This document shows, piece by piece, positions 54,791 to 64,000 of a DNA stretch of 64,000 nucleotides; position 1 is the stretch's first letter, and each line of letters starts with the position of its first letter. The translations under genes were made by a program, and so were the position numbers. This stretch comes from Prostheceraeus crozeri (taxonomy: Eukaryota; Platyhelminthes; Polycladida; Euryleptidae), in assembly GCA_907163375.1 (NCBI GenBank), contig CAJQUW010009069.1, positions 62,001 to 126,000 of the forward strand. The letters run 5' to 3'. The notes below the pieces were generated by a model. The model was not told the DNA's origin. It did no database searches and saw nothing but the letters and a program-made list of their open reading frames with translations.

Positions 54791-55117
54791 TCAGTCATAA
54801 AACTTCAATGATCAAACTTTACATTCACAAACGTGTGTTGTGGTAAAACTATTCGACTACACCAACGCTAACATTTTATGACATTTGTGTTTCATAAAAC
54901 GTCATGATCAAACTTTCTAACTATACATCAACCTGTGTTGCAGTAAAACTTTTTTACAACATGATACACTTTCTGACTAGACTCACGAATAAAACTTCGA
55001 TGATCAAACTTTACTTTTACAAACGTGTGTCACAGTAAAACAATTTGACTACACTAAACTTTGCTTTTGCAAACCATGATACACTTTCTGACTACACTCA
55101 CAAGAGCTTGTTCACTG

Positions 55118-56020
55118 CCGAAGAGAGAAGTCTGTGATGTGTTGCATGTGGTATAAGGGTGGCCTCCCGTTTCATCCATTCATCATTTAGCCTCGGTGAT
55201 AGAGGCAAGCAGAACTCATGGCTCATTCTCGCATGTATGGCCAACTATCGGGAGACAAGTGCAATGGAGATTTTATGAGGTAACCTGTGGCAGATAGCTA
55301 AATGTCATCTGGCGTTCAGAGCACTACGTCGAGACGATAAGGCAACCACTTCCAAACATGACGTAGAAAGGTTTAACAAGTATTACAATTGCCGAATATC
55401 CCATGCGGTACTCTTCGCTGCGGATTCCATCGCCGCCCTAAAGGGACGCCGTCGATAGGAAGTATTACACCGAAAATCTCCGGGACTTGCACCGTCAATG
55501 ACTTGATAGCCAGACATGAAAACCGGTGGAGTTATTTACAAGAGGTTGGTAAGTCGTTGCTTTGATCAGCTTGATAGCAAGCCGTGATTCACAAGCGTTT
55601 TGCAATGGAGATGTTTAGATGCCACCCATGACAAGATAGCTAAGACTCAACCGGTTTGCGTTCAAAGTGCTACGTTGAGAACTGTGTCAAATGCCCAACA
55701 TGAGTTGCTCCAGTGGTTTCGGTCAAAAATATGACACACTCCCTTGCCACACTTATCACTACGGCATCATCCGCCGTCCCGAAGGAACACCCTGTCAGTG
55801 GAATATTACAGCAAAACTCTCCGTATCATGCTCGCTTTCAGTGAAAAGCCGCTTGTATAATGTAAAGACATGAGAAGACTGGCTGGTGCACACTTATAAA
55901 TGCCTTCATTGACTTCAGCAGGGTCGAAAACCTCAGTCGAAAACCCCAGAAAACCTCCAAAAATAGTGAATTTAAATTTTTCAATTTTTTAGCACTACTT
56001 ATGAAATTTTATAAGTAGTC
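55118..56020. mobile_element. 0.9-kb insertion, internally dimeric, unknown type
   Basis: The left arm shows the empty site (TTCACTG joined to TCAATATAGG near 40650). CTG occurs on both sides. Two diverged halves (about 55260-55550 and 55600-55880) share GACAAGATAGCTAA/GGCAGATAGCTAA and CGTCCCGAAGG-like segments. The right end has a palindrome ACTACTTAT...ATAAGTAGT. No coding capacity; perhaps a SINE-like or short non-autonomous element. Confidence 0.55.
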
Positions 56021-56325
56021 TGTCAATATAGGTCTGATCAATAGCGATCGAACCGTTTGCGAATCAAGTCAAAAGGACTTGTAGAAGCAAAGTTACAAGC
56101 CTTTAAAGTTTTGGAGTCTTTTATGGCCTGGAGACGAAGGTCATCTTCTGGCTAACCTTTAAGTCTGACGCCTTAGCTGATATCAGCCATGAAATTTTCT
56201 AAGTCGGTTTCGTACAGAAACCCGAAATTTGGAATGTCCGATGCTATCATCAGAGCTCCGGAGTTCACCTACCCCAACCCAGTCGGGAGGAGAACTGATT
56301 CCCACAAGTAGAGACTCCACTTATG

Positions 56326-57750
56326 CAGGGTGATTCAGTTGAGCCCGCCGGTAATAAAATAAGTAGTCTTTGATGGTTATTCGATATCTACGTAAGTTTC
56401 TGACAACAAGAAAACGTCATCACGTTATTGAATTGGCAATGAGATAATGCTGCATTGATTTCAAAATGCTACTTGCATAGATAACTGACTCGGGCAAGCT
56501 GTTATTAAATAGCATTTCTTCATAATTCAGTACAAAAGTCATTTCTGTCTATGCGAGATGAATTATCCTGGCTTCAGTTATGAAGAAATCGCATATATTG
56601 TGTTATGTTCTATTGCGTTTGATAATTGCGAAGCAGCACGAAGAGCATTCAATGAGAAATATAGAAAAGAAGCCCCACCTGTGAGAACCATTCGAGATTG
56701 GAGAATGCGGTTTAATCAAACTCTTAGAGTGCTTCCTATGAAGCATTCTGGTGGTCCTGGTAAGAGTAGACTATCTGAAGAAAAACAAAAAGAAATTGTT
56801 GAAGCGTTTGGAGACAATCCGTGTCATTCACAGCGGAAAGTTGCGGCGCAGCTCGACACGTCCCAATCATCGGTGCAAAGAGTATTATGCAATAATAAGA
56901 TTAAACCATTCAAATTTAGTCGAGTGCAAGAACTGAAGGAAATGGATTTCGAGCCTCGGTTGAATTTCTGCCGCACCGTTTTGCAGATGAACAACGAAAA
57001 TCCTGGCTGGTATCGAAAGATTGCATTTAGTGATGAAGCAGTTTTTCATTTAAATGGACAAGTAAATCTGCATAATTGTTTTTATTATGCAATGGAGAAC
57101 CCGCATAAGACATGCGCAAAGCCCCTCAAATCTCCATCAATTTGTTTTTGGGCAATGATTACTTTTGACTATGGCCTTGTTCATCAAGTCATTGATGGAA
57201 CAGTAACTAGTGAAAATTATTGTGATCTTCTTCAACAAACTGTTATCCCACTCCTTCGGAGAAAGCGGACATTGATTTACCAACAAGACGGAGCTCCGGC
57301 TCATTTCAGTCACGCTGCAAGAGCACTGCTGAACAAAAATCTTCAAGACCGCTGGATTGGTAGGGGTGGTCCACGGAATTGGCCATCTCGTAGTCCTGAC
57401 TTAGCGATGAACCATTTTTGGTTATTGGGATACGCCCGGGATCATATCTACAAATCTCCAAGCCCAGAATCCATACATGAGCTGAGAGATCGAATTGAAA
57501 CAGTGTTGGATTCCATTGACAAGCCTACGATAAGACGCGTGCACACCAATTTCTTCAAGCGCTGTGAAGCATGTGTATCAGTACAGGGGGGTCATTTCGA
57601 ACACTTGTTGTGACTTCGTGAGCAGAAAATGATTCTAACTTTGTTAATAATACATTTTTGTAAGTTTTTGGAATATATGCTAATAAATAGCAATACCTAT
57701 GTCTAAACGCCATTCATTTTATTACCGGCGGGCTGAACTGAATCACCCTG
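56326..57750 (+). mobile_element. Mariner-type transposon, complete ends
   Basis: 35-bp inverted ends (56326-56360 and 57716-57750) start CAGGGTGATTCAGTT and have one mismatch. The right target base pair is TA; the left reads TG, a change from TA. The empty site is seen in the left arm near 40356 (CTTATATAGT in reverse complement). Confidence 0.95.
56558..57613 (+). CDS. Mariner transposase, third catalytic residue is His
   Basis: 351 residues, open throughout. An N-terminal paired helix-turn-helix (about 1-120) is followed by the catalytic core. D159 (in A-F-S-D-E-A-V-F) and D244 (in Y-Q-Q-D-G-A-P-A-H-F) are the first two acidic residues. The family places the third acid five residues after the Asp of S-P-D-L, which here is H286. 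The spacing of 41 residues from D244 fits the DD41D (rosa-like) group. With His in place of Asp the enzyme should not cut DNA, despite the intact frame. A W-P-S-R-S-P-D-L motif and G-Y-A-R-D-H-I-Y tail are kept. Confidence 0.9.
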   Translation: MNYPGFSYEEIAYIVLCSIAFDNCEAARRAFNEKYRKEAPPVRTIRDWRMRFNQTLRVLPMKHSGGPGKSRLSEEKQKEIVEAFGDNPCHSQRKVAAQLDTSQSSVQRVLCNNKIKPFKFSRVQELKEMDFEPRLNFCRTVLQMNNENPGWYRKIAFSDEAVFHLNGQVNLHNCFYYAMENPHKTCAKPLKSPSICFWAMITFDYGLVHQVIDGTVTSENYCDLLQQTVIPLLRRKRTLIYQQDGAPAHFSHAARALLNKNLQDRWIGRGGPRNWPSRSPDLAMNHFWLLGYARDHIYKSPSPESIHELRDRIETVLDSIDKPTIRRVHTNFFKRCEACVSVQGGHFEHLL

Positions 57751-58129
57751 TATAGTTTGTGGCGATCAGCTGATGACGTAATATCCATCATCCAAAACTT
57801 TAAATACGTCTATCTCCGGTTCTAGTGCTCCGATTTCCTTCAAATTTTGACAGTCACGTTTTCTCGCTCTCACCTTTCATTTAAGCCATCCCTCGACTCT
57901 CTACGATGACCAGAAGCCGAGTTGAAAAAACTCGTTTTTTCAAAAGTTCCAAAATCTTGGAAAATGCGCAAAAACTCAATTTTTAACATGCTCTCATTTG
58001 GAGACGAAACCTTCCACAAATGTGAAAAGATAGGATCCTAGAGAAGAAAGTGCGGTCGTACCCCTAAAAGAAATCCGAGCTCTTCATTCACTTCCAATCC
58101 TCCGCTATTCATCGCCAAATGTGGCCACA

Positions 58130-59400
58130 ATTTAACATTTTCGCGAAAAATCCCGTGTGGAGACCCAGTGTGAAGAAAATTTTAAACTTTTTCTCTCCGA
58201 TTTACTTGAAACTCACCCTCTAGATGCACAATGGCACGCTGATTCCCAATCTGGTCTCTGTTTTCCCGTCCGAGGCGTTCACCCGCCAGAGCCATTTTCG
58301 TAAAAATTCTAACTCTGTCGTTTTTTCGCTAATTTCCAACGTTTGAATGGTCTCTCACATCTAAACGAAGGCAGATATGAACAAGCCGTTTCTTCCACTG
58401 AATTTGTCTCACTTTCAGCTTTCAAATGAGCTATTGCACGACTTTCTACGATCTCTAGAACCAAAGTTGGAAGTCTCGTCCGGAGGGGGGGATCAGAACT
58501 TTTTCTCTCCGATTTCGCTGGAAACTTCCTTCCTAACCCAAAATGTCACGTAGACTCCGAATCAGCCCTCCGTTTTCCCATCCGAGCAATCCTTCATGCC
58601 GAAAAATGGACTTTCTCATCCCAAAACGACCAAAACCTGCCTTTTCTAACTCTGGCGTTGTCCTGCCATTTTCCTCTCTAAACCCGGAAAAATGGGACCA
58701 AACTGAGCTTTCCACTGCATTTTTCTCGCTCTTAGATTTCAAATGAGCTATTGCACAACTTTCTACGATCTCTAGCACCAAAGTTGGAAGTCTCGTCCAG
58801 AGGGGGGATCAGAACTTGTTCTCTCTGATTGAGCTGGAAACATCCTCCCTAACCCAAAATGTCACGTAGACTCCGAATCTGCCCTCCGTTTTTCCATTCA
58901 AGGACTCCTTCATACCGAAAAATTACTTTTCTAATCCCAAAACGTCCAAAACCTGCCTTTTTCTAACTCTGGCGGTTTCCTCTCTAAACACTGGAAAACC
59001 TGGACATAGGATGCTTTCCACTGCATTTTTCGGACTCTCAGCTTTCAAAGGAGCTATTGCACGACTTTCTACTATCTCTAGCACCAAAGTTGAAGTCTCG
59101 TCCAGAGGGGGGGTCAGAACTTGTTCTCTCCGATTGAGCTGGAAACATCCCTCCTAACCCACAATTTCACGTGGACTCCGAATCTGCCCTCCGTTTTTCC
59201 ATCCGAGGCCTCCTTCATACCGAAAAATTACTTTTCTAATCCCAAAACGTCCAAAACCTGCCTTTTTCCAACGCTGCCGTTTTCAGAGATTCCACCCCTT
59301 GCCTCACAGTAAAACTCCTCCTGCCTTCCTTCCCAGAGGGGGGTAGGGAACACTTTCCTCCTCACTGACCCATTCTTCCCAGCTCATCCTTGGCGAACTC
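58130..59400. repeat. Subterminal tandem units, right
   Basis: Four to five units of about 300 bp, each with AGCTATTGCA(C)GACTTTCTAC, ACCAAAGTTGGAAGTCTCG and a run of G before TCAGAACTT. More units than in the left arm (39440-40070). Confidence 0.82.
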
Positions 59401-59503
59401 CCTCACCTTCCTTCCTCTCTCCTGAGGGGGGGCTGAGTCAGCATGATGACTCATCACTGCACCGCGCTGTCCTTTCTTTTGGGATGGGATTACTACTGTG
59501 AGG

Positions 59504-59610
59504 AACAGTAATCGAGTCTTTGTGGAGTAACTTTTGTAGTAAGTTTTCCAATAGCTGACACTGCTCGCTAACGCCAAGTGTTGCATCCCCAGAAGGCATG
59601 GTAGATTCAA
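59504..59610 (-). mobile_element. LTR retrotransposon fossil, gag start
   Basis: The minus strand gives a Met-led segment (M-P-S-G-D-A-T-L-G-V-S, then a Leu/Lys-rich helix) that ends at the 20-kb element. The gag sequence at 38886-39123 lies on the other side of that element, in the order expected for one gag gene. Confidence 0.55.
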
Positions 59611-59625
59611 CCAAACATCAATATA

Positions 59626-60877
59626 CAGATTGTTTCATAAAAAATGGATCACCCTTAAACATCGCCTTAACTTCAACTTTGTCTAACTCCGACAAAATTG
59701 AACGAATTTCTCTGAAATTTGGAAGATATGTCAGTTATGCTTACTAATATCATTGTTGGAAATTTCAAGCATGAATATTGAGTTGCTTTCCTGTTATAGA
59801 TAAAAAAGTAGTAGATAATTTGATCTTAATTTAGCAATGTCACACAAAATCATACCTCTTTCTTATAAAATTACATTTTGTTTCCTTTGTTATGTAATAT
59901 GTTGTTCTACAAGCCAAAAGCAATCAAGCAAAACAAAAATAAAGAAAATCGGTCAATCAGAGCCAGTATAGCACCATTATTCATCAACAATAATGTAACT
60001 GCTACATGTGATTAACTGGACTTCATGTTCCATAGCTTCCTGACTTCGTTGCGGTGGTGTTGGCAGCACTCCTGATTGCTTTCAGCTAGAAATCTATCTC
60101 TTACCGGTTGAAAACAATACAAAGCACAAATGAACAATAACGAGATCGCATTCACAAAAGGCAAAGTGTCAGCCTTGCTAGAACTAGGGTTTTCTTTGCA
60201 AGCTACAAGCAAGCGACTAAATGTCCCTTACACAAATGTGCATCGATGACATAATGATTATTTTCGACTCTGTCGTAAAGAGGGGTCTGGCCGTCCACGC
60301 AAAACATCCAAACGTAGATATCGCCTAATTTTGAGATTTGTTAAAGTTGATCCAAGTCTCTCGTTAACTGAGATGGCTGACAGATCAACTTGGTGATCCA
60401 TCGACTTGGTTATTTATGGATGATAATGCTACGTGTCACAGGAGTAGTAGAGTCAACTTATGCAAGTCTCAATTAGGGCTTAGAACATTATCTTGGCCAG
60501 CTCGTTCTCCTGATCTGAATCCCATAGAAAATGTATGGAGTATTCTAAAACGAAACGTTAGTCGTTCACTGCTACCTACAGATGGCGTATCACAACTTAC
60601 GTCACTGTTAAAAAGAGAGTGGAGAAAGTTAGATCGGTCAAAAATCAACGATATCATCGAATCAATGCTTAGACGAATTGGTAATGTCATTGACAATAAG
60701 GGTAGGGCCACAAAATATTAGCTTCATAAGAACCGTTACTGTATCATAGCTCATTACATTATATAAGGACATTTAAATATATTAGGGACATGAAATAACA
60801 TGAAAATGCTTTCTGTATCATACTTATGTTTTATTTAGTCAAATTTTAGGACGGTCCACTTTTTATGAAACGGACTG
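59626..60877 (+). mobile_element. Tc1-like transposon with internal deletion
   Basis: Ends CAGATTGTTTCATAAAAAAT and, inverted, CAGTCCGTTTCATAAAAAGT; TA on both sides (59624-59625 and 60878-60879). Length 1252 bp against about 1.6 kb for full Tc1-like elements. Confidence 0.85.
60130..60721 (+). pseudogene. Tc1-like transposase, deleted
   Basis: N-terminal helix-turn-helix sequence from the ATG at 60130 (V-S-A-L-L-E-L-G-F-S), with a TGA at 60247-60249 and basic G-R-P-R-K-T after it. The frame runs to about 60393. The first half of the catalytic domain, with its first Asp, is then missing. The last part (from about 60400) keeps M-D-D-N-A-T-C-H and S-P-D-L-N-P-I-E-N-V-W, the second Asp and the Glu of a DD34E enzyme. 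Inactive. Confidence 0.85.
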
Positions 60878-60879
60878 TA

Positions 60880-61400
60880 TTATCATAAGCAGTGACATAT
60901 TACAAGTAATGCAATGTCTTTTAAATTCAAACATAGTAGTATAGCAACATCTAAGATATAAGAAGTGCTATGTCAAGAGGAACACTAGGTCATAGACTGT
61001 CAATCAGGCAAGATATCAACACACAACTTGTTAGATATCTCTACAACATAATATTGGGGCTTAAATAGTGAGAACACATCGCATTTTTTAAAATTGAGTA
61101 TAATTATAAAAATTATAAAAGGTTGCCAAATGGTAACGTCAGGCAGAGAAATTTTATTTTTCAAAATTATATTTTTACACTTTACTCGTGAAAAGATTTG
61201 CATTGTAGAATTCCAAAATAATATTTAATACCAATAAACTGACGCATTTCAAGCTTCTTGACATCAATTGATCTGCCAATTTTATGAACTCTGTACAAAT
61301 TAGTGTAAAAGCACAGAGAATCAATCAATTCGGAAGGAAAAAATCATTCAACAGAGAGGATTGGATATTCCAAGAACTGATAATTGACTAATATGGAACA
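60880..61400. other. Intergenic DNA, nothing recognised
   Basis: AT-rich, with no supported gene. By position it may include upstream sequence of the LTR fossil, but no LTR end was found. Confidence 0.4.
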
Positions 61401-61479
61401 CTTTCAACAACGGGATCAGGGCAGAGTAGACAAATCCTCGCTAGTAGTAAGAAAACGGCGAATACACAACCGGCGCCCC

Positions 61480-62090
61480 CCCCCCCTCGAAAACGACAGA
61501 GTTAGAATTTTGGACGTTTCGGGCTGTAGAGCCAAAACGAAGCATCGGAGAGCAAAACGGATTTCAGATTTGGAATCAGCGTCAAATTCTCTATCAACAT
61601 GGTGAGTTTCAAGTCAATCGGAGAGAAAAAATTTTTCTTCAAAATTTTTTCGAAAAAACGACAGAGGTAAAATTTTGGACGTTTTGGGCTGTAGCGTCAA
61701 AACGAAGCATCGGATGGGAAAACGGAGACAGATTCGGATTCAGCGTGAAATTCTGCATCGGTATGGTGAATTTGAAAGCAATCGGAGAGAAAAAATTTTC
61801 GCTGACGTCCCCCCCTCGGGAGAGCTAGCTTCGATCTTGGCTTCCAGTAGACGGATTTTGTCGTGCAATAGCTCGTTTGAAAGCTAAGAGTGAGACAAAT
61901 TCACTGAAAGAAACGGCTTGTTCATATCTGTCTTCGTTTAGATGTGAGACGCCATTTAAGATTTTGGGAGATTGGTGAAAAAACGACAGAGTTAGAATTT
62001 TGGACGTTTTGGGCTGTAGCTTCAAAACGAAGCATCGGAGAGCAAAACAGATTTCAGATTTGGAATCAGCGTCATCGGCACGCAAGATCC
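61480..62090. repeat. Stray tandem units related to the 20-kb element ends
   Basis: Three units (from about 61485, 61655 and 61980) share ACGACAGAGTTAGAATTTTGG, GGGCTGTAG and AAACGAAGCATCGGA. They resemble the subterminal units at 58140-58400, including AGCTCGTTTGAAAGCTAAG. They lie outside the 20-kb element, so they mark another copy or a solo end. Confidence 0.7.
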
Positions 62091-63149
62091 TACCGCGTTC
62101 TCCCCTCTATCCGAGTCTGCATTCACCCTCACACACTGTTTCCGTTCAACATCCTGAGCTAACAGCGCCCATTCCAGAAGACGGGCAATTACTTTGACTT
62201 TGACTACCCCGACCTCTGTCTTCTCAACGGAAATCAAGCTTCTTGTCCTTCTCCATTCTGCTCTGCAAATCACCGACGCCGACACTTCTCCCACAGTTGG
62301 TTGAGAAGACAATTTTTGCCGCACCGTAAATGAGAAAATTCTTTCCATCATATGGTGTTAACATCTTCACTTTTTTTCGATGGACGATCGCCCGTAAGTT
62401 ACGCTTGCCTTGCTAGATGATTAACAATATGCAATAGGACCCACAATCAGAATTTGCGAGCCGTGATTTTTGCGACACAATTTGAACACGATTCAGATCA
62501 TTCTAAGTCTGAATTCATGTCCTTCAATTATGAAATCGCTAAGAATAATCCACAGACCATCGATGTTTTCACACTGATAGTCTCTAAACATCATCACTTT
62601 CGCCCATAGATAACACGTCTATTAGAGAGGGGCAGAAGAGCTGGCAGAGTCATTGCCTATCATTTATCACGCAATTTCGTTCTATTTTACCGACGCAACG
62701 ATGTATCAACACTCGAATCTAGTGTGTGTCGATCATATTTACTCTACGCTTTCATGTATAATGATGGATTGAGAGTTGTGTCTGTAGTTTTAAGCCGAAT
62801 ACTTCCTTTTATTCAAAAAAATCATTATATTTGTACTTTCTTTTATCAAAGAGTTTTATAATATGGTTCTACAGTTTTTTCATAATCAGTTTTTACTTCC
62901 TTCAGTTAATTTTAACTTTTTCAAACATATTAGATTGTATACCAGCTTTTTTTCATTCATATGATTGAGATGATTTTCTTTTCATAATCTATTCTTTGTT
63001 TTTATTAATCATCTTCTAATTGTTTTATTCTTTTAAATAATTATCCCCCCCCCCTAGCTCTAATTTTATCCATTTTTTATATTATATTTTTTATAATATA
63101 TTTTGTTATATTATTTTATATTATTTTATTAATTTAACTAGTTTAGAAA
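62091..63149. other. Intergenic DNA, nothing recognised
   Basis: No supported gene. A poly-C run lies near 63046-63054; T/A-rich from about 62800. Confidence 0.4.
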
Positions 63150-64000
63150 TCTTAACTATTTTATTAAATTCAACTATTTAGAAATTGTAAAAATTTAAAG
63201 GTTACAGTAGTCGATTATTCCATCAGCAACAAATTTTTTTCCTCTTTTATCATCAAATGGAATCTAATGCTGAATTTATGTATTCTTTTAAATACATTTT
63301 ATGTTTCTTTGAAATAAGTCTATAATTACATGCTCGTTTTTTATTCTATTACTATTAAATAATGCATCTTCTTATTAACTTTGAAATGTTATTTGGTCGT
63401 TAGCCACTGATGCCTTTGAAATTCCTTTTTAATGTTTTATGTGATTTTAATATTATTAGTTGCTTTATTTATAACAATACATTTAGATTTTAAAAAATAT
63501 AGCTTCTGTTATGAATATCTTTCATTTCTCAACTCATCTTTTGCTTTTGCATAAATCACGAAGGATGAATGATTTCTTTTATTTTTATTATAATCTTTCA
63601 TTCATTCAAGTGAGGAATTATACGGTATTGTTAATTCTATAGAAAACGGATCCGTCATCTGTAAAGTGTAATCTATCTAGTTGTTTGCCTTATAAGCAGG
63701 TGCTAAAATATTCATAATAAAATCTATACATAAATAGCTTAGCTAATATCTAATATTAGTGAAATCCAATAAATTAGAACTTATCTATGTTTTACGCTGA
63801 TTCGACTGTAAATGTACAGCACATAGTTCATCACTGAATCTAGTAGTTCTTTTTATTGTAGGGTTTCCTTGATTATAGTTCTTGAAAAACCTGTCTTTAT
63901 CATAAACTATTTCAATATTTGTGTCTTATTACGCACACATTTTCTAAAGTCTTGCCATAAAATGCATTATTCACTTTTTTTAAAAGACATACGTTTCCAA
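63150..64000 (-). pseudogene. polB: Third Polinton copy, polymerase gene C-terminal end (cut by window edge)
   Basis: Matches 21350-22120 of element 2 in the same orientation, including the region around polymerase motifs C and B. Base identity between length changes is high, but small length changes are very frequent (dozens in 850 bp), so no long frame is open. Either an old copy or poorly polished sequence. Confidence 0.8.

Larger units (their letters stand above)
39124..59497. mobile_element. 20.4-kb long-inverted-repeat element, no recognised transposase
   Basis: Terminal AGTAGTAATCCCATCCC is matched by GGGATGGGATTACTACT at the right end. Excluding later insertions, the arms reach to about 47.33 kb and 51.83 kb, so each is some 4.5-6 kb long. 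Subterminal 300-bp tandem units line both ends. The loop holds a three-exon gene. The AGT...ACT ends and 6-bp duplication resemble those of Polinton 2, but no Polinton gene is present. It lies in the same gag gene as Polinton 2. It could be a non-autonomous Polinton relative or an unrecorded TIR superfamily. Confidence 0.8.
51835..59497. repeat. Right inverted arm of 20-kb element
   Basis: Reverse complement of the left arm. Later changes unique to this arm: a 63-bp tandem array (54490-54790), a 0.9-kb insertion (55118-56020), a mariner (56326-57750) and extra subterminal units (58130-59400). Apart from these the arms look over 95% alike, suggesting recent origin or gene conversion between the arms. 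Confidence 0.88.

Noticed and set aside
59362-59610. Minus-strand frame of 82 codons spanning the element end
   Set aside because: It crosses the boundary between the 20-kb element and gag sequence, so it is a chance join.
1-64000. Free virus genome or bacterial DNA
   Set aside because: Target duplications, nested insertions, LINE, Penelope, mariner and introns show integrated animal DNA.

Overview
The window is animal (metazoan) nuclear DNA made almost wholly of transposable elements. No species can be named from it. The support is the mix: Polinton/Maverick elements, a Penelope-like element, an APE-endonuclease LINE, Tc1/mariner transposons, an LTR-retrotransposon fossil and one gene with good GT-AG introns. 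No tRNA, rRNA, CRISPR array or clear host housekeeping gene was seen.

Layout. 1-11168 is the right-hand part of Polinton 1, cut by the left window edge. 11175-16.4 kb is sparse DNA with small repeats and one unrecognised zinc-finger gene (14256-15656, minus). 16.4-17.5 kb is a piece of an LTR-retrotransposon gag-protease region (minus). 17537-35400 is Polinton 2, complete at both ends: inverted terminal repeats (TIRs) starting AGT and ending ACT, and a perfect 6-bp target duplication ATCATC. 35859-38885 is a Penelope-like insertion with a 13-bp target duplication. 39124-59497 is a 20.4-kb element with inverted arms of several kb. Its left arm holds a LINE, its right arm holds a mariner and a 0.9-kb repeat dimer, and its 4.5-kb loop holds a three-exon gene. 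59.6-60.9 kb is a deleted Tc1 element. 61.4-62.1 kb holds stray repeats related to the 20-kb element. From about 63.15 kb to the right edge lies polymerase-gene sequence from a third Polinton.

Polinton 2, the 20-kb element and the Penelope element all lie in the gag region of one LTR retrotransposon. Its remnants lie at 59.5-59.6, 38.9-39.1, 35.4-35.9 and 16.4-17.5 kb.

The Polinton genes form a virus-like set: protein-primed family-B DNA polymerase, A32-type packaging ATPase, penton-like minor capsid protein, double jelly-roll major capsid candidate, adenain-type protease, two small hydrophobic proteins likely to act on membranes, integrase with an N-terminal phospholipase-A2-like domain, and a fibre-like coiled-coil protein. 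The block between polymerase and fibre gene differs completely between the two copies.

The most unusual signal is a family of short GC-rich hairpins, mostly with 3-nt loops, scattered through the AT-rich Polintons. Several are present in one copy and absent from the other, often inside genes and in frame, and four in the polymerase gene encode the same peptide core, Arg-Ala-Ser-Pro. They look like mobile mini-hairpins comparable to Rickettsia palindromic elements or fungal mitochondrial double-hairpin elements. The Polintons and the LTR element are described here only as fossils.
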